Shown here one piece after another: positions 18,784 through 27,987 of a DNA stretch of 64,000 nucleotides. The DNA is taken from NCBI RefSeq assembly GCF_028551255.1, contig NZ_CP117030.1, positions 1,178,001 through 1,242,000 of the forward strand, written 5' to 3'. Under the pieces are notes generated by a model. That model ran no database searches, was not told the DNA's origin, and saw only the letters and a program-made list of their open reading frames with translations. The DNA comes from Vibrio tubiashii (GTDB taxonomy: Bacteria; Pseudomonadota; Gammaproteobacteria; Enterobacterales; Vibrionaceae). The position numbers and the translations under genes were made by a program. Numbering within the stretch: position 1 is the stretch's first letter; every line of letters begins with the position of its first letter.

Positions 18784-19683
18784 ATGGTCTACCTACTTCC
18801 TTTCTTTACCGTATGCATATGGGGCGGCAACGCTATCGTAAATAAAATGGCAGCTAGCACCATAGAACCCAGTGCAATGAGCTTTTATCGTTGGTTTCTC
18901 GCCATTGTCGTACTAACACCATTTTGCTTACCAAAAGTCATTCAGCGTTGGAGCGTAATACGCCCCTACTTGGCTAAACTTGCCTTTCTGGCGATGCTAG
19001 GGATGGTTCTCAATCAGTCATTGTCCTATTACGCAGGCCTTACAACAACAGCCTCCAACATGGCGTTGATTACCTCACTGGTTCCATTGATTGCGATTTT
19101 TATGAGCGTGCCAATTTTATCTAAGCCCATTTCCCCACTCAGTATCGTTGGTGGTGTGATTGCGTTAGCCGGATTGGCTTTTATGCTAGGACAAGGGGAC
19201 GTCGCCTTCTTTTTACATCAGGACATTACGCCGGGAGACGGCATTATGGTCATCGCTTCTATTTGCTACGCAGCTTACTGCGTGTTGCTAAAGCGGTGGA
19301 AGATGCCGTTATCAAACTGGACCATGGTGTACATGCAAGGCTTGCTTGCTCTTATCATGCTCACACCACTCTGGCTCACCAGCGAGCAGTTAGTCCCAAG
19401 TCAACAGGCTCTACCATTGATCGCTTATGCCGGTCTAGCGGCCTCTATCGCTGCACCTTGGATGTGGGTTAAAGCAATCGATTTAATTGGTGCCGACTCA
19501 AGTGCGATGTTTATGAATTTGATGCCTGTCATCGCGATTAGCTTAGCCGCCACTTTGTTAGGAGAAGCCGTTCACAGCTACCACCTTATGGGCGGCTTAC
19601 TTGTGGTGTCAGGTGTTATTCTTTCACAGCTGAAATTGAAGCAACAAAGCAGAAAATCATTAGAAAATGTTAATCAGGTATAG
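18784..19683 (+). CDS. EamA/DMT-superfamily exporter
   Basis: 299 residues, ten predicted membrane helices in two EamA repeats (about 5-130 and 145-285). FTVCIWGGNAIVNKMA and EPSAMSFYRWFLA are typical of the first repeat, and FMNLMPVIAISLAATLLGE of the second. DMT transporters export metabolites such as amino acids, nucleosides or opine-like compounds. The divergent AraC gene is its likely regulator. The ATG has only a weak ribosome binding site (GGTG). Confidence 0.88.
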   Translation: MVYLLPFFTVCIWGGNAIVNKMAASTIEPSAMSFYRWFLAIVVLTPFCLPKVIQRWSVIRPYLAKLAFLAMLGMVLNQSLSYYAGLTTTASNMALITSLVPLIAIFMSVPILSKPISPLSIVGGVIALAGLAFMLGQGDVAFFLHQDITPGDGIMVIASICYAAYCVLLKRWKMPLSNWTMVYMQGLLALIMLTPLWLTSEQLVPSQQALPLIAYAGLAASIAAPWMWVKAIDLIGADSSAMFMNLMPVIAISLAATLLGEAVHSYHLMGGLLVVSGVILSQLKLKQQSRKSLENVNQV

Positions 19684-19819
19684 GTACTTTTGGTTAAATA
19701 GGTATATGTTTGTAGTATCTAATTTGCATATTGAATTCCAAATGTGTAAATCAAATTTATAAATAATAACTATATACAACGTCCTAGATTGGCTAGACCT
19801 CATTTCAGTTGGAGGTCAA

Positions 19820-20731
19820 ATGATCGAATTGGAGCATATCGAACAGATATACAACCATAACCATTTTACGCTACATGAAGTTGTTCTAAATGAAATTGGC
19901 TCTTACGTTTTCGTCAAGAATCGCCAAGGTGAATACTTGTATGCCAATCAGCTGACTTTAGATTTATTCAGCACTACGCTAGAGAATTTAAAAGGCAAAA
20001 CTGACCGTGAGTTTTTTCAACCGGATATGTTGAATGATATTAAAGAAAGTGACGAAATGGTCTTTAACTCCGGTCAGAAAGTGGTTAATGAAGAGCGTGC
20101 TCTAGCGCTCAACGATGGCCGTGTTCGTGTTTATCGAGCAATCAAACAACCCATCATCCATTCCAAATCCAAACAAGTCATTGGCCTAATTGGCGTTTCA
20201 ACCGATATCACCGACATAGTAGAGCTTCGAGAGCAGCTCGCAGAGCAAGCCTACACTGACGAATTAACTAAGCTCTATAATCGCCGAAAGATCTGGCAGT
20301 GCTTTGGTTCTTCCTACCAACAAGCCAGAGATAAAGAGCTACCTTTATCTTGTATCATCATAGATATCGATCACTTTAAACAAGTAAATGACTCATTCGG
20401 CCATGATTTTGGTGACAACGTCATTGTCGAGCTTGCGAAAATCATTCGCAGTAATTTACGTAAAACCGATCACTGTGGCCGAATTGGTGGAGAAGAGTTT
20501 TTAATCGTGCTCAATAATACGGAAGAGAAAGAAGCGTTAGAAGTTGCGGAGCGTTTACGAAGCCAGTTTTTAAGCTCACCGCTAAATATTGTTGAATCAC
20601 CCTTTTCGCTGAGTTGCGGGGTAACACAACTTTCACCGTATGACAGCGAATTCCTTGATTTATACCGCAGAGCCGATGATGCGCTATACAAAGCTAAGCA
20701 CTTAGGAAGAAATCAAAGTGTTATAGAATAA
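19820..20731 (+). CDS. PAS-GGDEF diguanylate cyclase
   Basis: 303 residues. A PAS domain (about 15-130; YVFVKNRQGEYLYANQLTLD) is followed by GGDEF (about 145-300). The active site is intact: DELTKLYNRR, DIDHFKQVNDSFGHDFGD and RIGGEEF. RKTD five residues before GGEEF is the RxxD inhibitory site, so product feedback is expected. It makes c-di-GMP from two GTP in response to a cytoplasmic ligand or redox cue sensed by PAS. TTGGAGG precedes the ATG and a terminator follows. Confidence 0.93.
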   Translation: MIELEHIEQIYNHNHFTLHEVVLNEIGSYVFVKNRQGEYLYANQLTLDLFSTTLENLKGKTDREFFQPDMLNDIKESDEMVFNSGQKVVNEERALALNDGRVRVYRAIKQPIIHSKSKQVIGLIGVSTDITDIVELREQLAEQAYTDELTKLYNRRKIWQCFGSSYQQARDKELPLSCIIIDIDHFKQVNDSFGHDFGDNVIVELAKIIRSNLRKTDHCGRIGGEEFLIVLNNTEEKEALEVAERLRSQFLSSPLNIVESPFSLSCGVTQLSPYDSEFLDLYRRADDALYKAKHLGRNQSVIE

Positions 20732-20732
20732 A

Positions 20733-20765
20733 CATCAGCCCCATCACTAGGGGCTGATTTTTCTT
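20733..20765 (+). terminator. Rho-independent terminator between PAS-GGDEF and MOSC fusion genes
   Basis: ATCAGCCCC pairs with GGGGCTGAT, followed by TTTTTCTT. The genes on both sides are convergent. Confidence 0.85.
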
Positions 20766-20775
20766 ATGCGGTAAA

Positions 20776-22593
20776 TTAACTGACTACTTCGATATCGGTT
20801 TCTGGCACACAACAACAAGCGAGTGCAACACCCATATGGCGCTCATGATCTTGCAGGGCTGGCACATCCGGTTGATGCACTTTCCCAGATTCCACTGTTA
20901 CCTTACATGCGCCGCACAGACCCGCTCGACAACTGTTTGCTATCGGTGCACCTGCGTCTTCTGCTTGTTCAAGCAATGTCTTTTGGTTGTTACCAACAAA
21001 CACATGACCATTTACGCTCAAAGTCAGCTCTTTCAATGGCTGTTGAGAAGTCTGGCTGACACCAAATGCTTCTTGATGGTAACTGTTTTCAGGAAGACCT
21101 TTCTTGAGCAATAAGTTCTTAGCCTTCTGCATAAAGCCATCAGGGCCACAGACAAACACTTGTCTCTGTTCCACCTCACGAATCTGCTTTAGATGAGCAA
21201 GAGTTAATCGACCTTTTAGGCCAAACCAATCGTCCGGAGCTTGAGAAAGGGAAAACAGTACGGTCAAGCCATCATGTTTACGTCGCAACTCATCCAACTC
21301 ATCTTTGCATGGGATATCTTCTACGCTGCTGCATTGATGATAGAAAACCACATCTTCGACTTGATTGTGATCTGAAAGATAACGAAGCATAGAAAGCATC
21401 GGCGTAACACCGCTACCAGCCGATAGTAGTAACAATGGCTGTCCATGTTTTTCTCCCAAATGGAAACTCCCATCTGGCTGCTCACACGTTAGAGTATCGC
21501 CAATATTAAGATTGTCGATGACCCAGTTTGACACACGCCCGCCGTCAATTCGTTTAACGGATATCGCTAAGCGCCCAGGGCGAGATGGGCTTGAAGACAA
21601 TGTGTATCGGCGGGCAACACTTTCACCATCTATCTCAATCGAAATAGGTAGATGCTGACCAGGTTGATAAATAGGCAGTTCGCCATGCTGAGGTTCAAGC
21701 CAGAAAGTGACGAAATCACGGGCAATTTCCTCTCTTTCAACACACGTCATCAACAACTGTTTAGGGGCATTGTCTGGGTAGAACTCTTTTTCTTTGTATT
21801 CCAAGACTTCAATTTTATCGCCTTGATGAATCATGCCTTCATTTTTAGCGACTAAGTTTTGTCCAAAGAAAACACCACCACGCTCGTTAGCACGGAACTG
21901 GGAAAGCGTATTCAGCGGCTCTTTGCTTGTCCTCAACTCTCCTTTTTCAACGTCTACCGTGGTGAGTATGCAGCGCTCACAAGGTTTTACTGCTTCGAAC
22001 TCCACCTCTCCAACACGAATGCGCTTCCAACCATCTTCACCAAAAGGTTCCGTGCCAGACACTACAAGGTTAGTACGAAACTGATCCATAGTGTGAGCTT
22101 CTGGGCTGCGACGGTTTAGCTCTGATAATGATGCTTCGCTGATCACGAGCACTGGATAACCATCGGCAAAACTGACGTTGTGGCCGAGCTTTTCTCGTAC
22201 GCGGTTAGATTGCTCGCCGCTAAACAATAACTCAACACGTTGACCCAGTGCCTGACTAAACCAATCATCAGCTTCATCCGTTGTGGTATAAGCGACAAAG
22301 TGATCTTTCCACACTTGGGCTGGCGCTTCTTGCATCTTAAAATCAGCATATCTAACCCTTAGCGGCGACTGGCCTTGTGCGGTAAATATCACCCCATCAG
22401 GTAACAAGCTTGAACGCACTTTGACCATCTGTGGATATTTTCGAGCGGTTACCATTGAGCCGTCGGAAAGAGCTAGCATAAATCGACGGTCAAACATTAA
22501 ACCTTGCTTTTCCACCCAAGCCGTAGAGAGAGATAGACCACCCACAGACTTGACCGGATAGACATTGATTTGAGAAAGAGTTGGAGCTGACAT
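20776..22593 (-). CDS. MOSC-FAD/NAD reductase-2Fe-2S ferredoxin fusion protein
   Basis: 605 residues in three parts. Residues 1-270 are MOSC_N plus MOSC (YPVKSVGGLSLSTAWVEKQG; KPCERCILTTVDVEKGE with the Mo-ligand type cysteine). Residues about 280-510 are a ferredoxin reductase (RRYTLSSSPSRPG FAD motif, LLSAGSGVTPMLSMLRYL NAD motif). Residues about 520-605 are a plant-type ferredoxin with C555, C560, C563 and C593. MOSC proteins such as YcbX reduce N-hydroxylated substrates with a molybdenum cofactor and need an external reductase. Here the electron chain NAD(P)H-FAD-FeS-Mo is in one chain. It is divergent from pyrC. Confidence 0.88.
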   Translation of the reverse strand: MSAPTLSQINVYPVKSVGGLSLSTAWVEKQGLMFDRRFMLALSDGSMVTARKYPQMVKVRSSLLPDGVIFTAQGQSPLRVRYADFKMQEAPAQVWKDHFVAYTTTDEADDWFSQALGQRVELLFSGEQSNRVREKLGHNVSFADGYPVLVISEASLSELNRRSPEAHTMDQFRTNLVVSGTEPFGEDGWKRIRVGEVEFEAVKPCERCILTTVDVEKGELRTSKEPLNTLSQFRANERGGVFFGQNLVAKNEGMIHQGDKIEVLEYKEKEFYPDNAPKQLLMTCVEREEIARDFVTFWLEPQHGELPIYQPGQHLPISIEIDGESVARRYTLSSSPSRPGRLAISVKRIDGGRVSNWVIDNLNIGDTLTCEQPDGSFHLGEKHGQPLLLLSAGSGVTPMLSMLRYLSDHNQVEDVVFYHQCSSVEDIPCKDELDELRRKHDGLTVLFSLSQAPDDWFGLKGRLTLAHLKQIREVEQRQVFVCGPDGFMQKAKNLLLKKGLPENSYHQEAFGVSQTSQQPLKELTLSVNGHVFVGNNQKTLLEQAEDAGAPIANSCRAGLCGACKVTVESGKVHQPDVPALQDHERHMGVALACCCVPETDIEVVS

Positions 22594-22758
22594 TGCTTAT
22601 CCTAAGCTGGAATTATTGTGCAGGCATTATACTCTTTTCGCTTGCGGTAGCTAACGCTTTGCAAAGACATTTGACGTGCAAATCTTGGACAAATAAGGCT
22701 TTCATCAAAAAAAGAGGATGAAATACATATCGGTTTGCTCTATCATCCTGTCGCCTAA

Positions 22759-22774
22759 GCGTAAGCGTTTGCCT
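22759..22774. promoter_or_regulatory. PurR-like box upstream of pyrC
   Basis: GTAAGCGTTTGC (22761-22772) matches the PurR core GCAAACGTTTGC at ten of twelve positions. E. coli pyrC is a known PurR target. It lies 63-78 bases before the start codon. The match is seen; regulation is inferred. Confidence 0.45.
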
Positions 22775-22836
22775 TCACAGTTTTCGCACCGTTTAGGCTC
22801 CAATCAGACAAACTTCTTATTATGGTGGGAGCAATA

Positions 22837-23865
22837 ATGACAACACTTACGATCACACGTCCTGACGACTGGCATGTTCATCTACGCGATGGTGAAGTTC
22901 TAAAGGATACTGTGCGAGACATTAGCCGCTACAATGGTCGCGCGCTAATCATGCCGAATACCATCCCACCTGTTACCAATACCGAAATGGCACTGGCTTA
23001 CCGCGAACGCATTATGGCTGAGAAGCCAAGCGAGCAGTTTGAACCTCTAATGGCGCTTTACCTAACGGATAACACGACTCCAGATGAGATCCGTAAAGCA
23101 AAAGAGTCTGGTGCTGTAGTAGCCGCTAAGCTTTATCCTGCAGGCGCAACTACCAACTCTGACTCCGGTGTCACCAACGCGAAGAATATCTATCACGTTC
23201 TTGAAGCAATGCAAGAAGTAGGAATGTTACTGCTGGTTCACGGTGAGGTGACTCATCACGATGTCGATATTTTTGACCGTGAAAAAGAGTTTTTAGATAC
23301 CGTTCTTGCGCCAATCGTTAACGACTTCCCAAATCTAAAGATTGTTCTAGAGCATATTACTACTGCTGATGCAGCGAGCTTTGTTAAAAACGCCAACGAC
23401 AATGTTGCTGCGACGATTACTGCTCACCACTTACTTTACAACCGCAATCACATGTTGGTTGGCGGCATCAAGCCTCATTTCTACTGTCTGCCAATTCTTA
23501 AGCGCAACACCCACCAGCAAGCTCTGATTGAAGCGGCGACGAGCGGCAGTAAGAAATTTTTCCTAGGTACAGACTCAGCGCCACACGCTAAAGGTATGAA
23601 AGAAGCCGCTTGTGGCTGTGCAGGTTCTTACACAGCGCACGCTGCATTAGAGCTTTACACTGAAGTGTTTGAGCTAGAGGGCAAATTAGAAAATCTTGAA
23701 GCATTTGCAAGCCACAACGGTCCGGATTTTTACGGTGTACCTCGTAACCAAGATACCGTAACACTGACCAAAGAAGCTTGGCCTGTTGCAGAAACGATGC
23801 CGTTTGGCGGTGATGTCGTTGTGCCTATTCGCGCAGGTGAAGAGATTAAGTGGACAGTTAAGTAA
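22837..23865 (+). CDS. pyrC: Dihydroorotase
   Basis: 342 residues from the ATG at 22837 (GGGAG upstream); an in-frame ATG at 22822 is less likely. WHVHLRDG near residue 13 has the two metal histidines, [16 protein letters not shown] contains the carboxylated lysine, and LVHGEVT, LEHITT and LGTDSAPH complete the binuclear zinc site. It is the type II dihydroorotase of enteric bacteria and converts N-carbamoyl-aspartate to dihydroorotate in pyrimidine synthesis. Single gene with a terminator and a PurR-like box upstream. Confidence 0.98.
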   Translation: MTTLTITRPDDWHVHLRDGEVLKDTVRDISRYNGRALIMPNTIPPVTNTEMALAYRERIMAEKPSEQFEPLMALYLTDNTTPDEIRKAKESGAVVAAKLYPAGATTNSDSGVTNAKNIYHVLEAMQEVGMLLLVHGEVTHHDVDIFDREKEFLDTVLAPIVNDFPNLKIVLEHITTADAASFVKNANDNVAATITAHHLLYNRNHMLVGGIKPHFYCLPILKRNTHQQALIEAATSGSKKFFLGTDSAPHAKGMKEAACGCAGSYTAHAALELYTEVFELEGKLENLEAFASHNGPDFYGVPRNQDTVTLTKEAWPVAETMPFGGDVVVPIRAGEEIKWTVK

Positions 23866-23889
23866 ACACTTCCTCTAATCCTATCGACT

Positions 23890-23927
23890 AACCCCAGTGG
23901 CTAGATAGTAGTTACTGGGGTTTTTAT
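23890..23927 (+). terminator. Rho-independent terminator after pyrC
   Basis: AACCCCAGT and ACTGGGGTT form the stem, with T-rich TTTTTATTT after it. Confidence 0.85.
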
Positions 23928-23982
23928 TTAGCATTTTATCAATATAACCTAAACTCAATGTAGCATTCATTTTGAGGTCACT

Positions 23983-25140
23983 ATGCTGATTGAGTTAGAT
24001 ATTCCCACGCTGTCCGTCGTCTGCGTCATATTGTCGTTGACCTACTGTGTTGGCCTCGCCTTGATTCAAACTCTTCAGCCTCGAATTCGCGGAATCAACT
24101 TAATTTCATTAGCACTGATGCTGCTTGGCATTGGTTTTATGCTGATGAGCTTTGGTAACACGGTCTCGTTATGGGTTTCCAAGATTTTGGCTAACTCCAT
24201 ACTATCAATAAGCTTTATTCTTATTTTGCACGGTGTCTGCCTTCTAAGAGGTTACGCTGCCTCACTAGCCAACTACGGCTACTACTCTCTCCCCGTGGTG
24301 ATTACTCTACTCACCTATTGCACCTACTTTTCATCTTCTACGGACGCCCGCATCGCCATAATGGCCGGATATACTTCCGCGCTTAGCTTTCTGACAATAT
24401 ATGCAAACCAACATGGTACCAAAGAGGATATAGCCCCTTCTAAACGTTTGCTCTCTTTGGGGATGCTTGTTTACGCCGCCTATGGCTTGTTCCGCCTTGG
24501 TATGCTTCCTTTTGAAGACAAAATCGATGACTTCATGGTTGCGAATTGGGTTCAGCAACTCGCATTTCTCTCTATCATAGCGATGATCATTTTTATTGGT
24601 TTTGCGATTACTTGGATGCTGACAGGGAGATTGGTAGCCACTATTTACGACTCATCACTCAAGGATGAGCTAACACGACTCTATAACCGCAGGGCGCTTG
24701 AAGAGTTTGCACCCAAGGAAGTGGCACGGGCACAACGCTTTGAACACTCGCTTTCTGTCTTACTGATTGATATAGATAAATTCAAACAAATCAATGATGT
24801 GTATGGTCACCAAGCGGGAGACCATGTTCTAAGAACAATAGGCAGAATACTTAGAATAGAAACACGAAAGAATGACTTTTCATTTCGCTATGGTGGAGAG
24901 GAGTTTTTGGTATTACTTCCAGAAACCAACAAAAACCAAGCCAAAGTTGTCGCTGAAAAGCTTCGAAACGTTATTGAACGTACGACGATGTTACCCAGTA
25001 ACCGCGAGTTCTGTACAGCTAGCTTTGGTGTCAGTGAGTTATTAGCCAACGAGCATTGGGAACGGTTAATAGAACGCGCCGATAGAGCGCTGTACGATGC
25101 CAAAAATCAAGGAAGGAATAGAGTTGTTATTGGCACTTAG
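23983..25140 (+). CDS. Membrane-anchored diguanylate cyclase
   Basis: 385 residues. The first 220 hold about six or seven hydrophobic helices with no recognised sensor. The GGDEF domain (about 225-385) has LTRLYNRR, DIDKFKQINDVYGHQAGD and RYGGEEF. RKND five residues upstream of GGEEF is the RxxD inhibitory site. It should synthesise c-di-GMP at the inner membrane. GAGGT precedes the ATG. A 10-bp hairpin spans its stop codon. Confidence 0.92.
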   Translation: MLIELDIPTLSVVCVILSLTYCVGLALIQTLQPRIRGINLISLALMLLGIGFMLMSFGNTVSLWVSKILANSILSISFILILHGVCLLRGYAASLANYGYYSLPVVITLLTYCTYFSSSTDARIAIMAGYTSALSFLTIYANQHGTKEDIAPSKRLLSLGMLVYAAYGLFRLGMLPFEDKIDDFMVANWVQQLAFLSIIAMIIFIGFAITWMLTGRLVATIYDSSLKDELTRLYNRRALEEFAPKEVARAQRFEHSLSVLLIDIDKFKQINDVYGHQAGDHVLRTIGRILRIETRKNDFSFRYGGEEFLVLLPETNKNQAKVVAEKLRNVIERTTMLPSNREFCTASFGVSELLANEHWERLIERADRALYDAKNQGRNRVVIGT

Positions 25141-25159
25141 TACAGTTGTTAAGTGCCAA
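25130..25159 (+). terminator. Hairpin over the stop codon of the membrane GGDEF gene
   Basis: TTGGCACTTA and TAAGTGCCAA form a perfect 10-bp stem with a 10-base loop. No T-run follows, so it may be a Rho-dependent or mRNA-stabilising element rather than an intrinsic terminator. Confidence 0.4.
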
Positions 25160-25195
25160 GAAATCTGAAATAGTCAATAATTGCAAACGTGTCTA

Positions 25196-25678
25196 CTATT
25201 TCCAGTGAGTTAGGTCTCCCACATACTCTCGATATTCAACAATTTTTCCGTCTGTGAATCTAAAACCGATCATATGGCTACCTACATATTCTTTACCGTA
25301 GAAATACCCTGTAGCTTCATCGGCAAAATAGTACCAATCATCGAGACCAAACCTTAAATTGCGTTCGCTTTGATGGATTCGATTTTCTGTTTCAATATGA
25401 TGGTCTATCCAGAGGTTGATGTTCTTGTAACCCTCTTCACCGGAAGAACGACCTTTAAATGGACCATCTGGAAATTGAAAAACGAGATCATTTTGGTTCA
25501 GCATACTCCTAAAATCGCTCCAATCCCCTGTAGCCCAACCTGCAAAAAAGGCTGCTTCAGCGGCGGTTCCAAGTTCGCATATCTGCTGATTATTACAAAC
25601 AGGTTCACTACTCGCATAAGTGCTAACTGAAAATAGTGACAAAATGGTAGCCAAAACATATCCGCGCTTGTAAGTCAT
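25196..25678 (-). CDS. Secreted NTF2/SnoaL-like protein
   Basis: 160 residues with a signal peptide (ATILSLFSVSTYASSEP, cleavage near the AS-S). The rest reads as a cone-shaped NTF2-like fold: an N-terminal helix pair ending AEAAFFAGWATGDWSDFRSML, then beta strands (FTDGKIVEYREYVGDL). Such proteins bind small hydrophobic ligands or are enzymes; the function here is unknown. Two more NTF2-like genes follow on the other strand. Confidence 0.7.
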   Translation of the reverse strand: MTYKRGYVLATILSLFSVSTYASSEPVCNNQQICELGTAAEAAFFAGWATGDWSDFRSMLNQNDLVFQFPDGPFKGRSSGEEGYKNINLWIDHHIETENRIHQSERNLRFGLDDWYYFADEATGYFYGKEYVGSHMIGFRFTDGKIVEYREYVGDLTHWK

Positions 25679-25930
25679 TACTCTCCCCTTTTATCTATAG
25701 GTATTACGCTTCAATAAACAATATTGATTAAGCGTAAAAAGCTATCAAGACAATAAAAGACAACTTACTTTTATCTGAATTAACAACAATAAAGTTATCT
25801 ACTCATTCGAGCTAAACAGGCAAGAAAGTACCAAAGATAGAGCAGTATTTTTCAATTAAGCCTAGCGATTAACCCTTAATCTATACCTCAAACACCTACC
25901 TCATCCATCTAGCCAAAGAGGGAACTACAA

Positions 25931-26299
25931 ATGAGATACAACATACTGACACTACTCTTGGTAGCTGGCTCTGCAACGGCACAACCATTGCCTACGGCAA
26001 TTGACTGATATCAGAACAGCACTCAATCAAAAGACATTGATGCTTATATGACGTGTTTTGCAGAGGGCGCAGTGATGATAGACGTATCGCGTAATTTCTT
26101 AGGCAAAGATGTAATTCGACGCTGGGCCCTCAATGAGGTAATTCCTTATGGGCAAAGCTTTGCACACAGAACGATACTCGAACAAAAACCTAGCTACGCT
26201 AAAACGGAAGTGAAGTGGAGTTCTTGGGTCGCTCATTACCACTACTGGTGGAACGATGAAGGAAAAATCACCCAAATGTCTCTTCAATACGCTGATTAA
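25931..26299 (+). pseudogene. Secreted NTF2-like gene broken by an in-frame TGA
   Basis: The ATG at 25931 has AGAGGGAAC upstream and encodes a convincing signal peptide, MRYNILTLLLVAGSATAQP. A TGA at 26006-26008 (codon 26) interrupts it. The same frame then runs open to TAA at 26297: YQNSTQSKDIDAYMTCFAEG through WWNDEGKITQMSLQYAD, a normal NTF2-like sequence. A single G-to-A change of a tryptophan codon (TGG to TGA) explains it. The downstream part has an ATG at 26048 but no good ribosome binding site. It is 12 bp from an intact NTF2-like gene. Confidence 0.75.
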
Positions 26300-26311
26300 T
26301 TCGAGGCCAAC

Positions 26312-26695
26312 ATGACCACTAGAGAACTTCAAGATTTCGCTGTAATGTTCTTTGCTGCTGTAGATGCTCAAAATGCAACAGCACTTAAGCAGTATTTCAG
26401 CGAAGAGATTACACTCCAGATGGCAAACTTGCCTATAACAGAGGGGGGCGAATCAGTAATCGCTGCATTCAAAGCAGCGGATGAGCGATTCTCGTCGATC
26501 AAACACAGTATTGAAGGGATTTGGATAGGCGATTGGGAACAGGGACCGGTCGTTAGCGTAGAAGCCATTGCGCAATATGAGTTTCCCGATGGGCGAACCT
26601 TGGAGCTTCCCGTCACAAGTACATTACGCTTAACCCAAAACAAAAAAGTCGCTAATTACAAAATTTTCATGGATCCATTGCCTGCTTTTAGCTAG
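26312..26695 (+). CDS. NTF2/SnoaL-like protein
   Basis: 127 residues, no signal peptide. LQDFAVMFFAAVDAQNATALKQYFSEEI and VEAIAQYEFPDGRTLELPV follow the NTF2-like pattern of helix pair and curved sheet. It starts 12 bp after the broken secreted paralogue, so the two were one operon. Function unknown; limonene-epoxide hydrolase or ketosteroid-isomerase type activity is possible but not shown. A strong terminator follows. Confidence 0.75.
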   Translation: MTTRELQDFAVMFFAAVDAQNATALKQYFSEEITLQMANLPITEGGESVIAAFKAADERFSSIKHSIEGIWIGDWEQGPVVSVEAIAQYEFPDGRTLELPVTSTLRLTQNKKVANYKIFMDPLPAFS

Positions 26696-26737
26696 CAAAT
26701 TTGCCAACGTGTCGAAGCTGAGTTCGACTTTAGCACC

Positions 26738-26770
26738 AGCTGCCTGTGTATTTTAGGCAGCTTTTTTTAC
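26738..26770 (+). terminator. Rho-independent terminator after NTF2-like gene
   Basis: AGCTGCCT and AGGCAGCT form the stem and are followed by seven Ts. Confidence 0.9.
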
Positions 26771-26938
26771 TTCAGAGAATTGGACAACCACTTGGAATGA
26801 ATACATAAAGAAACCAATAGCTACAACGAGTAGCGCAATGTTTTGTCTTGAGGCTGATAGAGGCAATCGAAGAACAAAGGGTCACTGAGTGAGGTTTCTT
26901 TTCTTACACCTCTGCCAAATGACCCATTGTTAGCATGT

Positions 26939-27967
26939 TTATGTAGACAGCTCTTTCCTTACTAGTTCCGCTCCAGCACTTAAGGCGTTCAATTTTCCGC
27001 GAGCAACTTCACGAGACAATGGCGCCATACCGCAGTTAGTACACGGATAAAGCTTATCGGCATCAACATACTTTAGAGCTTCACGTAATGTCTCTGCGAC
27101 TTCTTCAGCCGTTTCAATGCTATCTGTCGCAACATCAATCGCCCCAACCATCACTTTTTTGCCGCGAATAAGCTCTAGCAGCTCAATCGGCACACGAGAG
27201 TTATGACACTCTAACGAAATGATATCAATGTTAGACTTCTGCAGCTTTGGAAACACTTCTTCATATTGTCGCCATTCGGTGCCCAGCGTCTTCTTCCAAT
27301 CTGTATTTGCTTTGATGCCGTAGCCGTAACAGATGTGAACCGCCGTTTCACATTTTAGTCCTTCAACGGCTCTTTCTAGACACGCGATGCCCCAATCATT
27401 CACATCATCAAAGAAGACATTAAATGCTGGCTCATCAAATTGGATAATATCGACACCAGCAGCCTCTAACTCTTTCGCTTCTTGATTGAGTATTTTGGCA
27501 AATTCCCACGCGAGCTTTTCACGGCTCTTGTAATGGTCATCATAAAGCGTATCGATCATCGTCATTGGACCTGGTAACGCCCACTTGATCGGCTTATCTG
27601 TTTGCTGACGTAAAAACTTAGCATCTTCAACAAACACAGGCTTTTGACGACTCACAGGCCCTACGACTGTTGGAACGCTTGCATCGTAGCGATCACGAAT
27701 CTTTACCGTTTGGCGATTTTCAAAGTCAACGCCACTTAGATGCTCGATAAATGTCGTAACGAAGTGTTGGCGAGTTTGTTCACCATCGCTGACAATATCA
27801 ACGCCCGCATGTTGCTGTTCTTGCAAAGACAAACGAAGCGCATCTTGTTTGCCATCTGTTAATTCTGCACCTTGCAGTTTCCAAGGTGACCAAAGCGTTT
27901 CTGGCTGAGCTAACCAAGAAGGTTTTGGCAGGCTTCCTGCCGTAGAAGTCGGTAATAGTGTTTTCAT
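26939..27967 (-). CDS. mesD: MetE-core methionine synthase (MesD type)
   Basis: 342 residues from the ATG at 27967; the frame opens at 27985. It corresponds to the catalytic C-terminal domain of MetE without the N-terminal half. Zinc ligands are visible: VHICYG (His, Cys), SLECHNS (Glu) and CTNCG (Cys). Methyl transfer to homocysteine is the expected reaction. A short MetE core encoded next to a DUF1852 gene is the published arrangement of the folate-independent methionine synthase MesD with MesX (Price and colleagues). It follows the DUF1852 gene by 20 bp on the same strand. Confidence 0.82.
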   Translation of the reverse strand: MKTLLPTSTAGSLPKPSWLAQPETLWSPWKLQGAELTDGKQDALRLSLQEQQHAGVDIVSDGEQTRQHFVTTFIEHLSGVDFENRQTVKIRDRYDASVPTVVGPVSRQKPVFVEDAKFLRQQTDKPIKWALPGPMTMIDTLYDDHYKSREKLAWEFAKILNQEAKELEAAGVDIIQFDEPAFNVFFDDVNDWGIACLERAVEGLKCETAVHICYGYGIKANTDWKKTLGTEWRQYEEVFPKLQKSNIDIISLECHNSRVPIELLELIRGKKVMVGAIDVATDSIETAEEVAETLREALKYVDADKLYPCTNCGMAPLSREVARGKLNALSAGAELVRKELST

Positions 27968-27987
27968 GCTTTTATTTCTTCTCATTA

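Noticed and set aside
25931..26008. Selenocysteine reading of the TGA in the NTF2-like gene
   Set aside because: No SECIS-like hairpin is evident after the TGA and the family is not a known selenoprotein; a TGG to TGA mutation is simpler.
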